Part shown: positions 46,201 through 58,059 of the stretch, in pieces
How positions within the stretch are numbered: position 1 is the first letter of the stretch
How the letters are laid out: every line of letters starts with the position of its first letter
NCBI GenBank assembly: GCA_011634665.1
Contig: WAEK01000003.1
Span: 2,450,001-2,514,000 of the forward strand
Direction of reading: 5' to 3'
DNA from: Mortierella sp. BCC40632
Lineage: Eukaryota > Mortierellomycota > Mortierellomycetes > Mortierellales > Mortierellaceae
Length of the DNA stretch: 64,000 bases
Program-made: the position numbers and the translations under genes
Notes under the pieces: generated by a model
The model's database searches: none
What the model saw: the letters and a program-made list of their open reading frames with translations, nothing else
What the model was told of the DNA's origin: nothing

Positions 46201-48745
46201 TTTCTTGCCTCTGACCCGACACTGCCATCCAATCGTTGGAATGCAAATCCTCTGAGTGTGAGATAATCCGTCATGATGTCCAGCATCTTCACCATCTGCG
46301 AAAAGATGAGCACACGATGTCCATCCTTCTTGAGTCGTGTCAACAACTTGTCAAGCAAAACCATCTTGCCACTGCCCATGACAATGCCCTTGAGCTGGTC
46401 CTCTCTACGATCAGAAATAATTTCCGCGCTCGGGAATAAATAGGGGTGGTTGCTGGCCTTCTTCAGTTCCATGGCAACGTTCAGCAAGCTGAATTGACTC
46501 TGTCCCGATACACCCTTGTTTAAGACCGCAAAGTTCTTGGTAAGGATGTTCTTGTAATAATGTGTCTGTAATTGCGAAAGCTCCACGCGCAAAATGCGCT
46601 CAGTCTTCTTGGGAAGCGACTTTTCCACGTCTTTCTTTAGTCGGCGAAGCATGTATGGCTTTAGGTTCTCGTGCAGGGTTCGAATCTTGGCCTCCTGCTC
46701 GGCATCACCTAGTTCGATCTCAACATCGTCATCCACAAACTTGTCAGGCATTAAGAAGTGACAGAGTGCGATCAACTCCTTCACACTGTTCTGAAGCGGT
46801 GTACCGGTGATCAAGAGTCGGTTTGCCGTGTGAAAGTCCTTGAGCGTCTCGTGAAGTTGAGATTGCTTGTTCTTGAGACGATGGGCCTCATCAATGGCGA
46901 GATAGGTCCATTTAATCTTGTCCAATTCCTCACGATCCATACGAACGAGTTCAAAGGTTGTCAAAAGAACATTGAAGCGGATCTTGGTTCGTTGGTCGTT
47001 TTGATAAAATTCGTAATCCCGAATAGTCTTTCGGCTTTGTGCATCACCAATATAAACAATCAAGTTCATGTCTGGCGCCCAGCGCTCGAATTCTCGTTGC
47101 CATGCGCCGATTGTTGACAGTGGGACCACTACCAAATAGGGGCCATACAAATTGTGCTGATGGAACAAAAATGAGATAATCGAAATCGACTGGACCGTCT
47201 TGCCCAAACCCATCTCGTCTGCCAAAATGCCATTTTCGTTCTGTGACCACAGTCTTGACATCCAATTGAGTCCTGTCAGCTGATAGTCACGCAGTTGGCC
47301 GCCCATGAGGAAATCAGGCTGTGTCAACAGTCGTTTGAACTGTGGCCGTTGTCCCCTCGGATAGACAGCAGTCTTATAAGGGACTTTCTGACTCGACTCT
47401 CGATCGAGGAATGCATCGATGTCAACCTGGTGATTCTCTGCGATAAGCTCTTCTGGTTCCCAGGTTGCAGCGCCATATGGAAGTCGATTCCATTTGCAAA
47501 AGTACTCTGTACCACCTCCTTCTTCTGCTTTCCTTGTGGCGATAATACGCTCTACAGTCGTATAGTCCTTGAGTTCATCCCTAAGCAATTCTTTGTTAAC
47601 GTCGGATTGCTCAATCTCCTCGCGCATTGTGTTGGGGTCAGATTTTAGGGCGATTTCTGGATAAACAAATTTTTGGATATAGATGTCGACCTTCTTGAAT
47701 CCTTTGTACTGACGAAGATCCTCGTACATCTCCCAGGTGTTGTGCATATGACTGTGATTCTTCCACTTAATGAGATACTCTAGATTGGTATGTGGATCAT
47801 CCTCATCATCAGGGTCGTCGGCATGCTCGGCTTCTTCTCCATCTAGGGTAAGGTGAATCGTTCCTTTTTAACATTGATAAAACTCGCGGGTAGGCGAAGA
47901 GAATGTAGTGATGCGAAACAGAACCGAATGTACGCACCTGTGTTCTCATGACGGCGGAAGTCATGAACACTCTCAATTACATCGCCTTCTTCCTCGGGTG
48001 CAATGACTTTGTTGTACGCTGGGAGTCTATCATCATCTTCTGAACTCAAACCCCAATCGTTCTCATCCTCGTTATAGTTGATCTGAGTGCCTCTTGAGGA
48101 GTACCGCACTCCTTGCTCTGCATCACTATTACCAGCTATTTGATGAGCAAGTGCGCGTTGAAAGGTTTCTGAAATGTCAGCGTCTACTGTGGGGGAAGGG
48201 AAGAGATATTCTTTTGGGAGTCCAACTAAGATCGAGACCCAAAGTTGACAAATGTTGTTAGGCTGACTCACCAGAGGCATTGCGTCTCCGACGTTTACTC
48301 TTCTTCTTTTTTGACCCAGAGCCCCAATCATCATCCGAGTCGCTTGGGGAGGAGGGTGTATTCCTGGGCGTTGCCTTCTGGATAACACGGTCGTTGGATC
48401 TTGAATCTAGGATGTATTATCGAACAAGGGAAGGTTGAGTAGGAGTTGAAGATCAAAGGGATCTCTGCCACAATGTAATAACTGGTACTTGTTTAGCCTG
48501 AAACTACAGACTATGTTTACCTCTGCTTGGATTCGGTTTTCCACGCGTGCGTCTACTGCTAGGCTGTTTCCTGTTGCTATATCCATAGTCACTGCCACTG
48601 TCATCTGATTCGCCTTGAGAGCCAGCCTCAGATCCATCCTCCTCATCATCTTCGTTCTCGAAATCACTCTACCAGAGAAATTGCGTGAATGGTAATGGTT
48701 AGATCACAAAGTCAAAGCCCATTTAAAAGTTGGCTAGATAGCCTT

Positions 48746-48805
<60 letters not shown>

Positions 48806-49426
48806 TCATCGTCGTTTCCGGCTTCATCATCATCATCTTCGCTCTCATCATCAATAATCTTTGGAGCAGCTCTACGACTTCGTCCAGATCTCCGAAGGTC
48901 AAGCATGTCTGCATCTCCGCCCTTAGACATGGATTTACTTGGGCGAGGGGAATTAGAACCCTTCTGTTGCCTGGAATCCGATCCATTGACTTCCTCAAAG
49001 CTGTCGTATTCATCACTATCATCATTGTGCTTCAATGCACCCTTTTGGGGTCTGTGTTTGGGCACTCCTCCAAGATCGTCAAGATCATCATCATCGCCAT
49101 CACTGGACGATTCAAACGATGAAACTTCAGATCCCGATTTTTGACGATCCAACTTTGTTCGCCCTATGTCCTCGCCCTCTGAGCCTGATTCAGACAAGCG
49201 ACGTTCTCTACGCAATGGCGTTGGTGTTGGCGTTGACTCGTCCTCATATGCAGACGATTCTTGAGCTAGTATCGTTTCAGGAAAGGATTGGTGGCGTTTA
49301 GAATATCTTATCGAGGTGGCAATTAAGCTCAAAACGTCCTGGCCCTTTGTTCTGCAAATCAAGACTAATTGTGCAGCAGACACTCAAAGTCAGGGGCGAT
49401 CACGTCTTTAAGTAAACCGAGCTCAT
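43296..49426 (-). CDS. CHD1: Chromodomain helicase DNA-binding protein 1 (CHD1 remodeller)
   Basis: Six exons: 49426-49404, 49351-48805, 48668-48521, 48406-48272, 48186-47938 and 47842-43296. Together they give 5649 nt and about 1882 residues in frame; the 23-nt first exon (MSSVYLK) rests only on phase and splice fit. The N-terminus is acidic and Ser-rich. Two chromodomains follow (LEYLIKWKNHS, HNTWEMYE, then EYFCKWNRLPY, ATWEPEEL). The SNF2 ATPase has Walker A DEMGLGKT (about residue 577), DEAH (about 685), GTPLQNS and STRAGGLGINL. A SANT/SLIDE DNA-binding region (NWSCVWGQKEDSMLVVGIF) and the helical C-terminal CHD1 domain (ECLGRIGKEIENVI, LWTFAGKAFP) come next, then a tail of about 230 residues rich in RD/RE/RS. 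CHD1 spaces nucleosomes on transcribed genes by ATP-driven sliding. An intron contains a 53-base T tract. Confidence 0.95.
48750..48802. repeat. T53 homopolymer in a CHD1 intron
   Basis: 53 uninterrupted T on the plus strand, ending two bases before the donor dinucleotide of the intron 48804-48669 on the minus strand; in the transcript it is poly(A) immediately after the 5' splice site. Confidence 0.95.
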
Positions 49427-51489
49427 GGGAAGAGCTGAAAGAAAAAAGAAAGAAAGAAAGGAAGAGAGAAGGATACAAGTATCCGTCTGCTTGGTATCTC
49501 TAAGGTTGCACCGGATCGGGAGATTCAATGGCATGGACCCAAAAGACCTGTGACATTCTTTTGGTACCATCGCCGCTCGGTCTTCTGCTACTGCAGCCGA
49601 ACCACAGATGCTATCTGAAAAAGTACTAACGCAGAGCAACCCATTGGCCGATACACAGCAGAGTAGGTATTGGTCTGAAAAAGTACTCGGCAGGGCGGAA
49701 ACAGAGCGGGAAGAGGAAAGGGGTGGAGTGGGTGGACCTCTTGAATACACTCTGCCGAGACCCAGTCGCTCACAACAGGGTCCTTCGTCGAGCCCTTTGC
49801 TAAATCGTAGGCGCTTTTTTCTTTTTATGGGAGGGAGAGGGAGGGGGTTACTCCTCCTGCAATCTATAGGTTTGCAGGGTAATGGAGAGTCGCAGGGTGG
49901 ACAAGTTTGCACTTTTTCCACTCTTCATGACTCGTCCGCAAAGTTTCCAAAAGTTTGGATCCTAAGGATACCCTCCTGATCAAGAATGTTGTTCAATGGG
50001 ATGGAGTAGGATCGAGGAAGTTTTTTGGTTGTCCGGGCACTTACAATCCATTAGGTGGAGGCGATTCAACTGGCACTATCTTTTGGCCAGGGTATGATGA
50101 TCGAGGCAGAAGGAAAAAAAGGGTCAAATGGAAACAGCGAATGCAAAAGAAAGAGAGAATAGAGGAAGAAAAAAAAAAAAAAAAAAAAAAACAGGAGGAG
50201 ATGAAGAATGAAAAAAAAAAAAAAAAGAACTTTTGATGGGTCACGATGGGGCACACAGAAAGTGTTTCCGGGAGTGAGAGCGGAGCGGACGAAGGGAATA
50301 ACGGCAGGGAGCGGGAGAGAGAGGAGGGAGAAAGAGAGGAAAGCCAGGCGAGGTAAGGATCATGCAAGTGATGAGGCAAGGAGGAAGGAGAAATCAAAAG
50401 ACGATGGTTAGTTTCGGATGCACACGCGCTTTCACTGCTCTGATTTCGCCTATCCTTCGGCTGGGTGCTGGGAGGATCCTTTTGGCTGGAACATGAGTAG
50501 AGAGACGAGAAGGAACTGACAGACAATAGCTGAGAAGAGGAATGCGGATGATCAGGCTCAACGCGCCATGAAGGCCGAGGATGATGCTGGTGGTGGATAA
50601 GGAATCAGTGTTTGGGGAGATGCACTAGGCATTCCCATGTCAGCACAGCGATCGAGGCAGGGACCAGATCGAGAACATTGGGAATGAAGTAGCTGTCAGA
50701 ACGAACAACGATCGGGCCTGGATGATGTTGCGCGGTGGCAGAGACTCACATCGGGGTGGCACCAGGAGGAATGAGTGCGATGGCAATAGGGTAGAAGAGG
50801 CCTGGCTAGAGAAGAGGGACAAGGCCAGGGCCAGACGGAGGTAGAGAGAGAACGCGCTGCTGCCCGTAGGTCTGTGGACAAAGAGAGAAGGGACAATGGT
50901 CCTGGGATGGTCAGGGCTGAGAAACAGAAGGAGAAGAGAGGGAGAGAGTGAGGCAAAAAAAAAAAAAAGAGCAGAGGAGACTAGACCAAAGCGCAAAGCG
51001 TGTACAAGTCTAAGCCACGCACTCGACTCGAGAAGAAGACAGAGAGAAAAAAAGAGAGAGAAGTAAAAGGACAGGCGATGTTCATGGGAGACGATTGGAT
51101 AGTGGGGAACCGACCGACTATGACAAAAAGCCGAGGTATCCGCTCACCGGAGCAATCAAATGTCGCCAAGAGAATTAACGACCTTTCGGGCAGTTCGAGA
51201 AGTGACCGAGAATGTCAGGAACACACTGGGGACGGGGATAGGTATCTTTTAGGTCATAGACGACAGAGGGTAGGGTTCCTGCCAGGACACCCCTAGGGCA
51301 AGCCAGGTCGCCTTGGACTTCATAGGGGCCTTGTCCCTTCCAGAGCGTCATGTTCACAAGGATTCAGGGACAGTCGCCACATGTACTGTATAGCCACTCT
51401 GTGTAGACTACCGTAGACCAGTTTACGCGTCGACAAACGCCCCCTTTATTATTACATCTCCATAGTGCGGCCTGTCAGTCTTTCGCTTG
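49427..51489. other. Gene-free 2 kb upstream of CHD1
   Basis: No convincing gene. GA-rich plus-strand DNA dominates (50105-50230, 50270-50400, 50850-50970, 51015-51070) with A runs. The CHD1 promoter and 5' UTR, and the 3' flank of the START-domain gene, should lie here. Confidence 0.5.
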
Positions 51490-52405
51490 TTAGCAGTCAA
51501 CAGGTGTACAGACAGCCTCTTTCATGCCTGGTAATGGCACCAACTTCTCGTTGAGCTCCTGGTTCTCGTCTCTCGACATCAGTTTCAGTCCAGCATCTCT
51601 CATCGCACCCAGGAACGCTAACGCAATAAGGTTCAGTCATAAAACATAACCAGACTTGTTAGGACTGACTCGGCAGGAACGGAGTTCACACCACCGCCAC
51701 CAACATTCACTAGAGGTATGAGGAGAGGTCATGAAGTCAAGACACCTTACCTGGGATTCCAGATCGGGCTGCCCAGTTGATGATGCTTGTTGGTATATTG
51801 CCCTATTCATACAACACAATGGGTCAACGATTAGAACACACGATCTAGATCGAAAAGAATGCACTCATGGCCGCTTCCAGTTTTTGGAGAGTCAAAATCT
51901 TCACCTTGGGATTATCATAGTAGGAGAACCAAATGTGGCATCCGCGGCCGTCTTCTGTTTGCTTAATGACCACGTCTTGACGGAAATCATCGACACGCAC
52001 GGAGCCCGGTTGCTCCGGCATACTCTCTTCTGTGACGCTATTCCCGTTGATGCAGTAGACTCCGTTGCCAAACTCTCGCACACGCATCTCATAGACATAG
52101 TCACGCGGAGAAAGAGGCCATGGGAACTTGCAAACGTAGTGCTTGCGGTCGCTCGCAAGCTGCTGCCAGCTGATCATATTTTTATCCCAGGTCTTTCGAA
52201 ACTCAAGGTCTGTGTACGCTCTAACCAAGTACCGTGGTGGCAAATCTGGATAGCAGCCCAGGACCTTGTACTCTTTCAATGCGCTACCAGCCACAGATCG
52301 GCGAAAGACTCGGAAGTTGTTTGCCTCCGAGAATTGCTCCCAAGACTCGACATCTGGTCGCTTCATTTCCTCCAGCGCCTTGCGTACCTCTTCTTCAGAG
52401 AACAT
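51490..52405 (-). CDS. START-domain phospholipid transfer protein (PCTP/STARD-like)
   Basis: Three exons, 52405-51905, 51802-51751 and 51617-51490, give 681 nt and 226 residues in frame, close to phosphatidylcholine transfer protein (about 214). The whole protein is one START domain: an N-terminal helix (EEVRKALEEM), FRVFRRSV, the strand YKVLGCYPDLPPRYLVRAY, YTDLEFRKTWDKN, then WPLSPRDYVYEMRVRE (the PWPLxxRDYVY signature), and the C-terminal lid helix INWAARSGIPAFLGAMRDAG. START domains carry one lipid, here probably phosphatidylcholine, between membranes. There is no signal peptide, membrane span or accessory domain, so the protein is likely cytosolic. Lipid specificity cannot be read directly from this sequence. 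Confidence 0.92.
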
Positions 52406-52597
52406 ATCGATGGGTTAAAGATGAGTGTGTAAAAAGTGGGGTATATCTTGGATGTAGCAAAAAAAAGGAAAGGAAAAGGGAGCAGGGATGGCGCTGTGCA
52501 AGATGGGTGAAGAGAAGGCGGGAAAGAAAGGAAATGATTGAAAAGATAAAAGTCGGGGATAAATGATTTGGAAAACGAGTACTCTATGCTGCTTGGT

Positions 52598-52998
52598 TCA
52601 CATTGAGATTGGCACGCGACTGCAATGGGACTGCAGAGAGAGAGGCACTCGCATGGCGAGAGCAGCCCAGGAGAAGTTGGAAGAAGGTATCAGGTAGCAT
52701 GAAAAGAGGTTGAGAGACAGATTGCCACCCACCAAGTAATGCCTGCACCATAGACAAAAGACCAGAATTAATCGCGGGGAACTCGCTTGGCATGTTGCCT
52801 TCGCGTTGAGGTGTTCGTGAAGCCCGATAGAGCACTTTTGAGGCCAGTTCTCACATTGCAGCAATGCTTCTACTTTCCTTGTTCCTGCTTTCTTTATGCC
52901 TTCTGGATCTAGCGTGAGTTTGACCTTGGAATAGATAGGACCTTGATCAAGCAAGCTCAATCATTAAAATGAATACAACCGCGTCGGTGCTACTTACT
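52598..52998 (-). CDS. Possible small gene, unrecognised (low confidence)
   Basis: Three stretches join in frame through GT-AG sites: up to 52998 (GGIVTLSVN), 52941-52836 (SPIYSKVKLTLDPEGIKKAG, TRKVEALLQCENWPQK) and 52742-52598 (HYLVGGNLSLNLF to the stop). The middle exon looks convincingly protein-like, with alternating strand and basic residues. No start codon could be found upstream: a TAA stands just before the first stretch, so another exon would be needed. It may be a genuine gene, a relic, or chance. Confidence 0.25.
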
Positions 52999-53363
52999 AT
53001 TGACGCTGAGTGTCACTATCCCGCCTTGTGACGTTTAGGGGATGAATGGCTACATGGCAATGGACACCCCGATTTTCTTTTTGAGTCAAGACCTCAGGGT
53101 GAACAATAGAGAGAGAAGGGAGTTTAGAGTCGCTATTGAACAGAACAATTTCTACTCGCACTCTTTCTGCTCCTTGCGCGATGGGTTGGGGGGTTTTTTT
53201 TTCGGTGACGTACTTAGCGCGTCGTCGTTCTCGTCCTCTCTAACTTAAAAGTTCCGTTTAGAGAGTGTCTTCGGCAACAGAGATCCTTTTTCTCATTCCT
53301 CCGCACCTCTTTCACACTCTCAATCACGTCTTTCACACTTCATTGATCACCACATCCCACATC
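52999..53363. promoter_or_regulatory. Probable SOD2 upstream region
   Basis: No gene supported. The last 100 bases are CT-rich with CATC/CACA repeats leading into the SOD2 start codon and probably form its 5' UTR. No TATA box is obvious. Confidence 0.4.
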
Positions 53364-54664
53364 ATGCTCCGCACACTCCCACGCGCCTTTGCTGCTCCCA
53401 TTGCCAGGCCTTCTGCCTTTGCGGGTGCCCGATTCAAGCACACCCTTCCCGGTAAGCTTCTCATGCTCACGACGCGCCTTTTCCACACTCGTGCAAAGTC
53501 GTGCGCAGCACCCCTCCCTCACGTACCACCTTCGCCTATGGGTCAACCTGCCCGAGTTAGGAACGCGTGTAGATGAGGTGCCTCAGTAACCTATACGCTC
53601 GCCAACTATTAACATCTTTCCCTTTTGACATCTCTGGAATACATGGCGATAGCTCTTCCCTATGCGTATGAGGTAGGTTTCACTTTTTTCTGGCTGCTGG
53701 GGTACATGATTCAACTATTCGTTACAGTGGATATGAGCTTTCAGTAACATGACAACTGACTGCCTATCGGTGTAAATCCCCCTACCCCCGCTTCTTTCTA
53801 TTTGTAGGCATTGGAGCCCTACATCAGCGGCGAGATCATGAAGATCCACCACAGCAAGCACCATCAGAGTACCGTATATTTTCCCAGACTTGCGCAGTTC
53901 AAGCATGAAAGTGTCCCACGCTCGGTTCCAATATGGATAGCCTTACTAACCCACCCCTATCTTTGTTCTTTTAGCCTACGTTAACGCCCTCAATGCCGCC
54001 GAAGAGAAGCTTGGTTCTGCTTTCCAGGACCGCAATGTGAACGAGGAGATCGCCCTCCAGTCCGCTCTCAAGTTTAATGGAGGAGGTATACTCTCTTATC
54101 ATCCTTTCTATTGTACAGCTGTTGGTTATGCCTCATTTGCAGAAGGTGTTGCTTACGCTATTTGCCTTGCCAATAGGACATATCAACCACACCTTGTTCT
54201 GGGAGAACTTGGCACCCAAGTCGAGTGGAGGTGGCAAGAAGCCCGAGGGCAATCTCCTCAAGGAGATCGAGAAGACCTGGGGTTCCTTGGACAAGTTCAT
54301 TGAGAAGTTCAGTGCGCAGACTGTTGCAGTTCAGGGATCCGGCTGGGGCTGGCTGGTAAGTCTTCCTTTCGGTTTGCCAACACGTGTTTTATTCGGGCCG
54401 AACGAGCCGTTTCTGATGCTTTATTGCCCCTCCATTATTCTCTTCTAGGGTTACAACAAGGAGATGAAGCGCTTGGAGATTGCCACCACAGCCAACCAGG
54501 ATCCCCTCAAGCCCACCACTGGATTGATTCCCCTTTTGGGTATTGATGTCTGGGAGCACGCCTACTATCTCCAGTACAAGAACGTCCGCCCTGATTACCT
54601 CAAGGCTATCTGGGAGGTTATCAACTGGAAGACGGTTGAGGAGCGCTTCAACAAGAGCCTCTAA
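53364..54664 (+). CDS. SOD2: Superoxide dismutase [Mn], mitochondrial
   Basis: Six exons, 53364-53451, 53653-53672, 53808-53868, 53975-54085, 54177-54355 and 54449-54664, give 675 nt and 224 residues in frame, the usual length. The N-terminus ([21 protein letters not shown]) is basic and Ser/Ala-rich, a mitochondrial targeting sequence. All four metal ligands are present: His in [16 protein letters not shown], His in NHTLFWENL, and Asp and His in [13 protein letters not shown]. The GSGWGWL and [13 protein letters not shown] stretches are typical of the Mn/Fe family. The enzyme converts superoxide to peroxide and oxygen in the matrix. Exon 2 is only 20 nt (codes LPYAYE) between a TAG acceptor and GTAGGT; it is needed to restore the family's ALPYAYEALEPYIS start of the mature protein. 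AATAAA lies at about 54750. Confidence 0.97.
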
Positions 54665-55702
54665 ATTTCTAGCCTTGGGCATCTCATCTTTTTGTTCAGT
54701 TGGCTAGTGTTGGCTCCCCTATCTTAGCAATCGCTTATGGACAACCGAAATAAACTCCTCATTCACTTTACGCAGCAAACCGATTATATGCCCCGCAAAA
54801 GGGAATGCGAGATGAAAAGGAGTCTGGAGTGACATAATAGTGTGAATCAAGCCTAGCAGCCTAGTTCTTGCGCAGTGGGAAATCTTCAATTTTTTTTTTT
54901 TTTTTGGACTACATCAACTGAACACAAAATTATGTTTCTGGGACCAGTGCTGGACCAGTGTTCCAAGTGCTTACTGACATCTTGGAGTTTGCGATTCTCA
55001 AAGGAAGCATTCATAGCTTGATCTGCAAAAAAGCTCCACAAGCTAACAGGCATTAGGTCCCAATCTCTACCCCATCTCGGGATGACTGAAGGCTCATTCC
55101 TGTGTTCACTGCAGAACCTGCGCAATATCCTTCGGGAGTGGATCAGGTTTATTACAACCGTCTCTGAGGAAGCAACCGTCTCCTTACGGTGGCCCAAGCA
55201 CGCTGACTGTGCTCTTCAGTGCCAGTTGTTGCACACAGCTTGGATCAACTACCGCATGTACTTGAACTTGATGGTTCACACAGATGCCTAGAATTCTACC
55301 AACACTTTCGCGTCAGGTGTCGCTGGCCTGGACATTTCCGTCCGTCTATCAACCCAGTGACCTTTTCGTGTACCATCCTCGGATAAAAAGACTAGTACCC
55401 GACTGCATCTTAACTCTTTATCTTCTACTCGTCTGGTAAGGGGCTCTTTTTCTCATAAGTTTAGGTGTAGTTCCCTCCTGGTTCACCTACTACACAAGTT
55501 GAAAGGAGGCTCGTTTGTTCCCTGTCATAGAGAACGGCCACCACGACTTTGTTGGTGGTCTAACTGCGTTGTGGGAAGAGAGAAATGTGTACTTGTGCTC
55601 AGGCCCTGGTGTTACCGCCTCGCTTCATTCTAATGATGCTATTCACTCTGATGCTGACATCTTTTCTCATGACTTTTAAATGTGTGTGTCATCTTGAGCA
55701 TC
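54665..55702. other. Spacer between SOD2 and the unknown nine-exon gene
   Basis: No supported gene; possible 5' exons or UTR of the downstream gene cannot be excluded. A T run lies at 54889-54905. Short plus-strand open frames here (55082-55291) show no recognisable features. Confidence 0.45.
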
Positions 55703-58059
55703 ATGGACCCTGGCGCTGAGTTCCTGAAGAACAATCGTCACAAAGTGCCCAAGTATGTTTGGCGCGGATTTGCCGACAAGTTCCTGTTGCGAGAATCGGG
55801 AGAATGGACAGAGTCAATCGAACGCTCTTTGGGCCGTCTGATAGGCAACACAGAATATTCGACATGGGCCAAATGGATGAAGGACTCCATCAAAACGCCA
55901 GAATGTGCTGAATGGAAGCGACGGTTTCTTTTCACGGACTCTCAACCGAATGCAGTCTGTGAATCCGTTAGAGCCTTCACAGACACCCAGTGCAGTAGCA
56001 CCCCGGTAAAGCATAAGGACACTAACAAGAAAGTCTCGTCCCGTGTTGTGATCCCTGACAAATCATCAAATGGTAAGAGTTCCTCTCGCAAAGCATGTGC
56101 TTTTGCGAACCCTTGCTATGAGTGTTAACAGGATTCCAAAATCATGTCAACAGCGAAGGGCATACCGTCCGAGACTATGACCAACAAAGTCATCAACGAT
56201 GTTCGAGGTACCAGTCGTCCTTTTCTTTTCCCACGCCCTTGAGCTCGTCGCTTTTCAGCAGCAAGGCTAATTATCCTAACGAGATATTTGCTCCAACATC
56301 ACTATAGATGTCGAAGTCCGCGACAAGTCCCATCCATTCTATGCAGTTTTCCGCTCATTCCGCGATATTGTATGAATGGTTGCTGTTGTCTATCTTTTTA
56401 ACAAGTTTCTAGTGTTGCATGACGCCGATACTGTTTCTCACTAAGCTCTGTCTTCTCCCATAGGCACTTGACCGACCTTACTTGGCGCCTATAGAGCCAG
56501 TGCCGCTTTTAGCATTGGAGCAACAGTTGTTTCGATATGTGGTCAGGCATCTCCCAAACTTCAACAAGTTGTCGAGAATCAAGCAAAAGGATCTCTAGTA
56601 GGAACCCAAAGTTGGTGTACAATAGCCAATGACTCCTTTTATGCCTACATCTAACACCTTTGCCTTAATCTTTCTTGATTCTGCACTACTCGCCGAAGCG
56701 TCGCTGCTTCGTCCATCATCAACGTGCACATGGAGGATGCTGCAGATGTGATCGGAAAGCACTTGCCTGATATCGTTAAACGAACTGTCAACCTCGCATT
56801 AGGCGACCCTTCAGCTTACACTTTACACTCACTCGAAAACCTGAAAAAAGTCTCTCGCAATGACAGTGGAGTCATTGACCCACAGAAACTGAGCTGGCTT
56901 GTCGATAGCGAGCTTGGCAATATAGCTGAAGATAGGATCAAGGGCCATCGAGTTAATGAGACAGGGGCCCTGATCCTCGAGATTTTACGTATTGTGTAAG
57001 TTTAAGCGGTGCATTGTTGAGATCGCGTCAGTCATCCAAGCAGTAGATATTAACATACAAGCAATGGTTAGAGTTCCCCTGTGCCGAGAGGACACCGTAC
57101 CACGACCAGGAGACACTAAGCAAAAGTATCGGAGTATTTGGCAGAGGATCCTAGAAGTGCTTTTCGACAACACAAGGATTTCAGTCGTCATGTAAGGATG
57201 GTACCGTAGAAATCTGGTCTCCACCAAAGCACATTCAGTTAGTAATCCCCTCTGCGATTTTTTCTTCTTTTCTTTTTTAGTGGTGAAACTGATTCAGAAG
57301 CCATTGAAGCTGAAAAGAAAGCGAAAAAAGTTGCCCAAACGACTATGTCATGCGAAACGCCAGCCACTACTGTAAGAGTGGACTACAAGCTTTTGGTCTC
57401 TGTTGTCAAGGCAAAGGCATGGTCCTTCAAGACCATCTCCACCTTTGAAATGAGGTCTCCGATGGCAGATTGTCAACAGACTGAGTTACAGATTCGTGAT
57501 AACATGCGCCTTAACTGCACTATCTCCCAATCGACCCTGCAAGAGCAGCAGTACTTCCTTGATATCCGAGGTAAGTAGTAAGAAGCTCTCTGGTACTTTT
57601 CTGGCTTTTATCATCAGTCACTAACTGTTCTTTCTATCTAGGCTATTCGGTGCAAATTTACAGAATTTGGGAACATGCGGACAATGTTCATGTTTGTGGG
57701 AAGGCGCTTGAGGAACTGGTGATACCAACATGCCAGCCTGAGCTTGAGTGGTTCATGGAAGGCAGATGTATAGCAGCGCTTTTGGCACTGAGGGTAAGTC
57801 TTGATTTTCTATTTATTTATTTATTTTGAAGCATTTGGTCCACCGTTAAAAAAGATCTTCACTTGTGCCACTGTCCTGACTATTTTTTTTAAAGGCTCAT
57901 TTCATAGACGTCGCCCAGAGACTGCAACGCGAGCATGCTAGACCGCCTAAGGAGATCACGGGCCTTGATCTATCTCTTCTCGAGCCTAACTTCTCAAAAA
58001 CCAAAAAAAGTCGAACCAGTTCGCCTCCGCCTGCAAAGAAACCTCGCTCGAGAAAGTAA
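55703..58059 (+). CDS. Nine-exon gene of unknown function
   Basis: Exons 55703-56005, 56132-56207, 56308-56369, 56464-56597, 56699-56995, 57072-57191, 57281-57570, 57642-57793 and 57895-58059 join through GT-AG sites into 1599 nt (532 residues) with every phase matching. The start MDPGAEFLKNNRHKVP is the first Met of the open stretch; a Met seven codons earlier is also possible. The protein is mostly helical and charged, with Trp-rich segments (WRGFADKFLL, ESGEWTESIE, STWAKWMKDS). Mid-protein there is a run of helices (DAADVIGKHLPDIVKR, SWLVDSELGNIAEDRI). The C-terminus is basic (KKSRTSSPPPAKKPRSRK), which could be a nuclear localisation signal. No membrane span or known domain is seen. I do not recognise the family; unbroken joins argue for a functional gene. 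Confidence 0.7.

Noticed and set aside
56006..57071. Reading the unknown nine-exon gene as a frameshifted pseudogene
   Set aside because: Alternative donors at 56006 (GTAAAG) and 56996 (GTAAGT) with good acceptors restore all phases, so no frameshift is needed.
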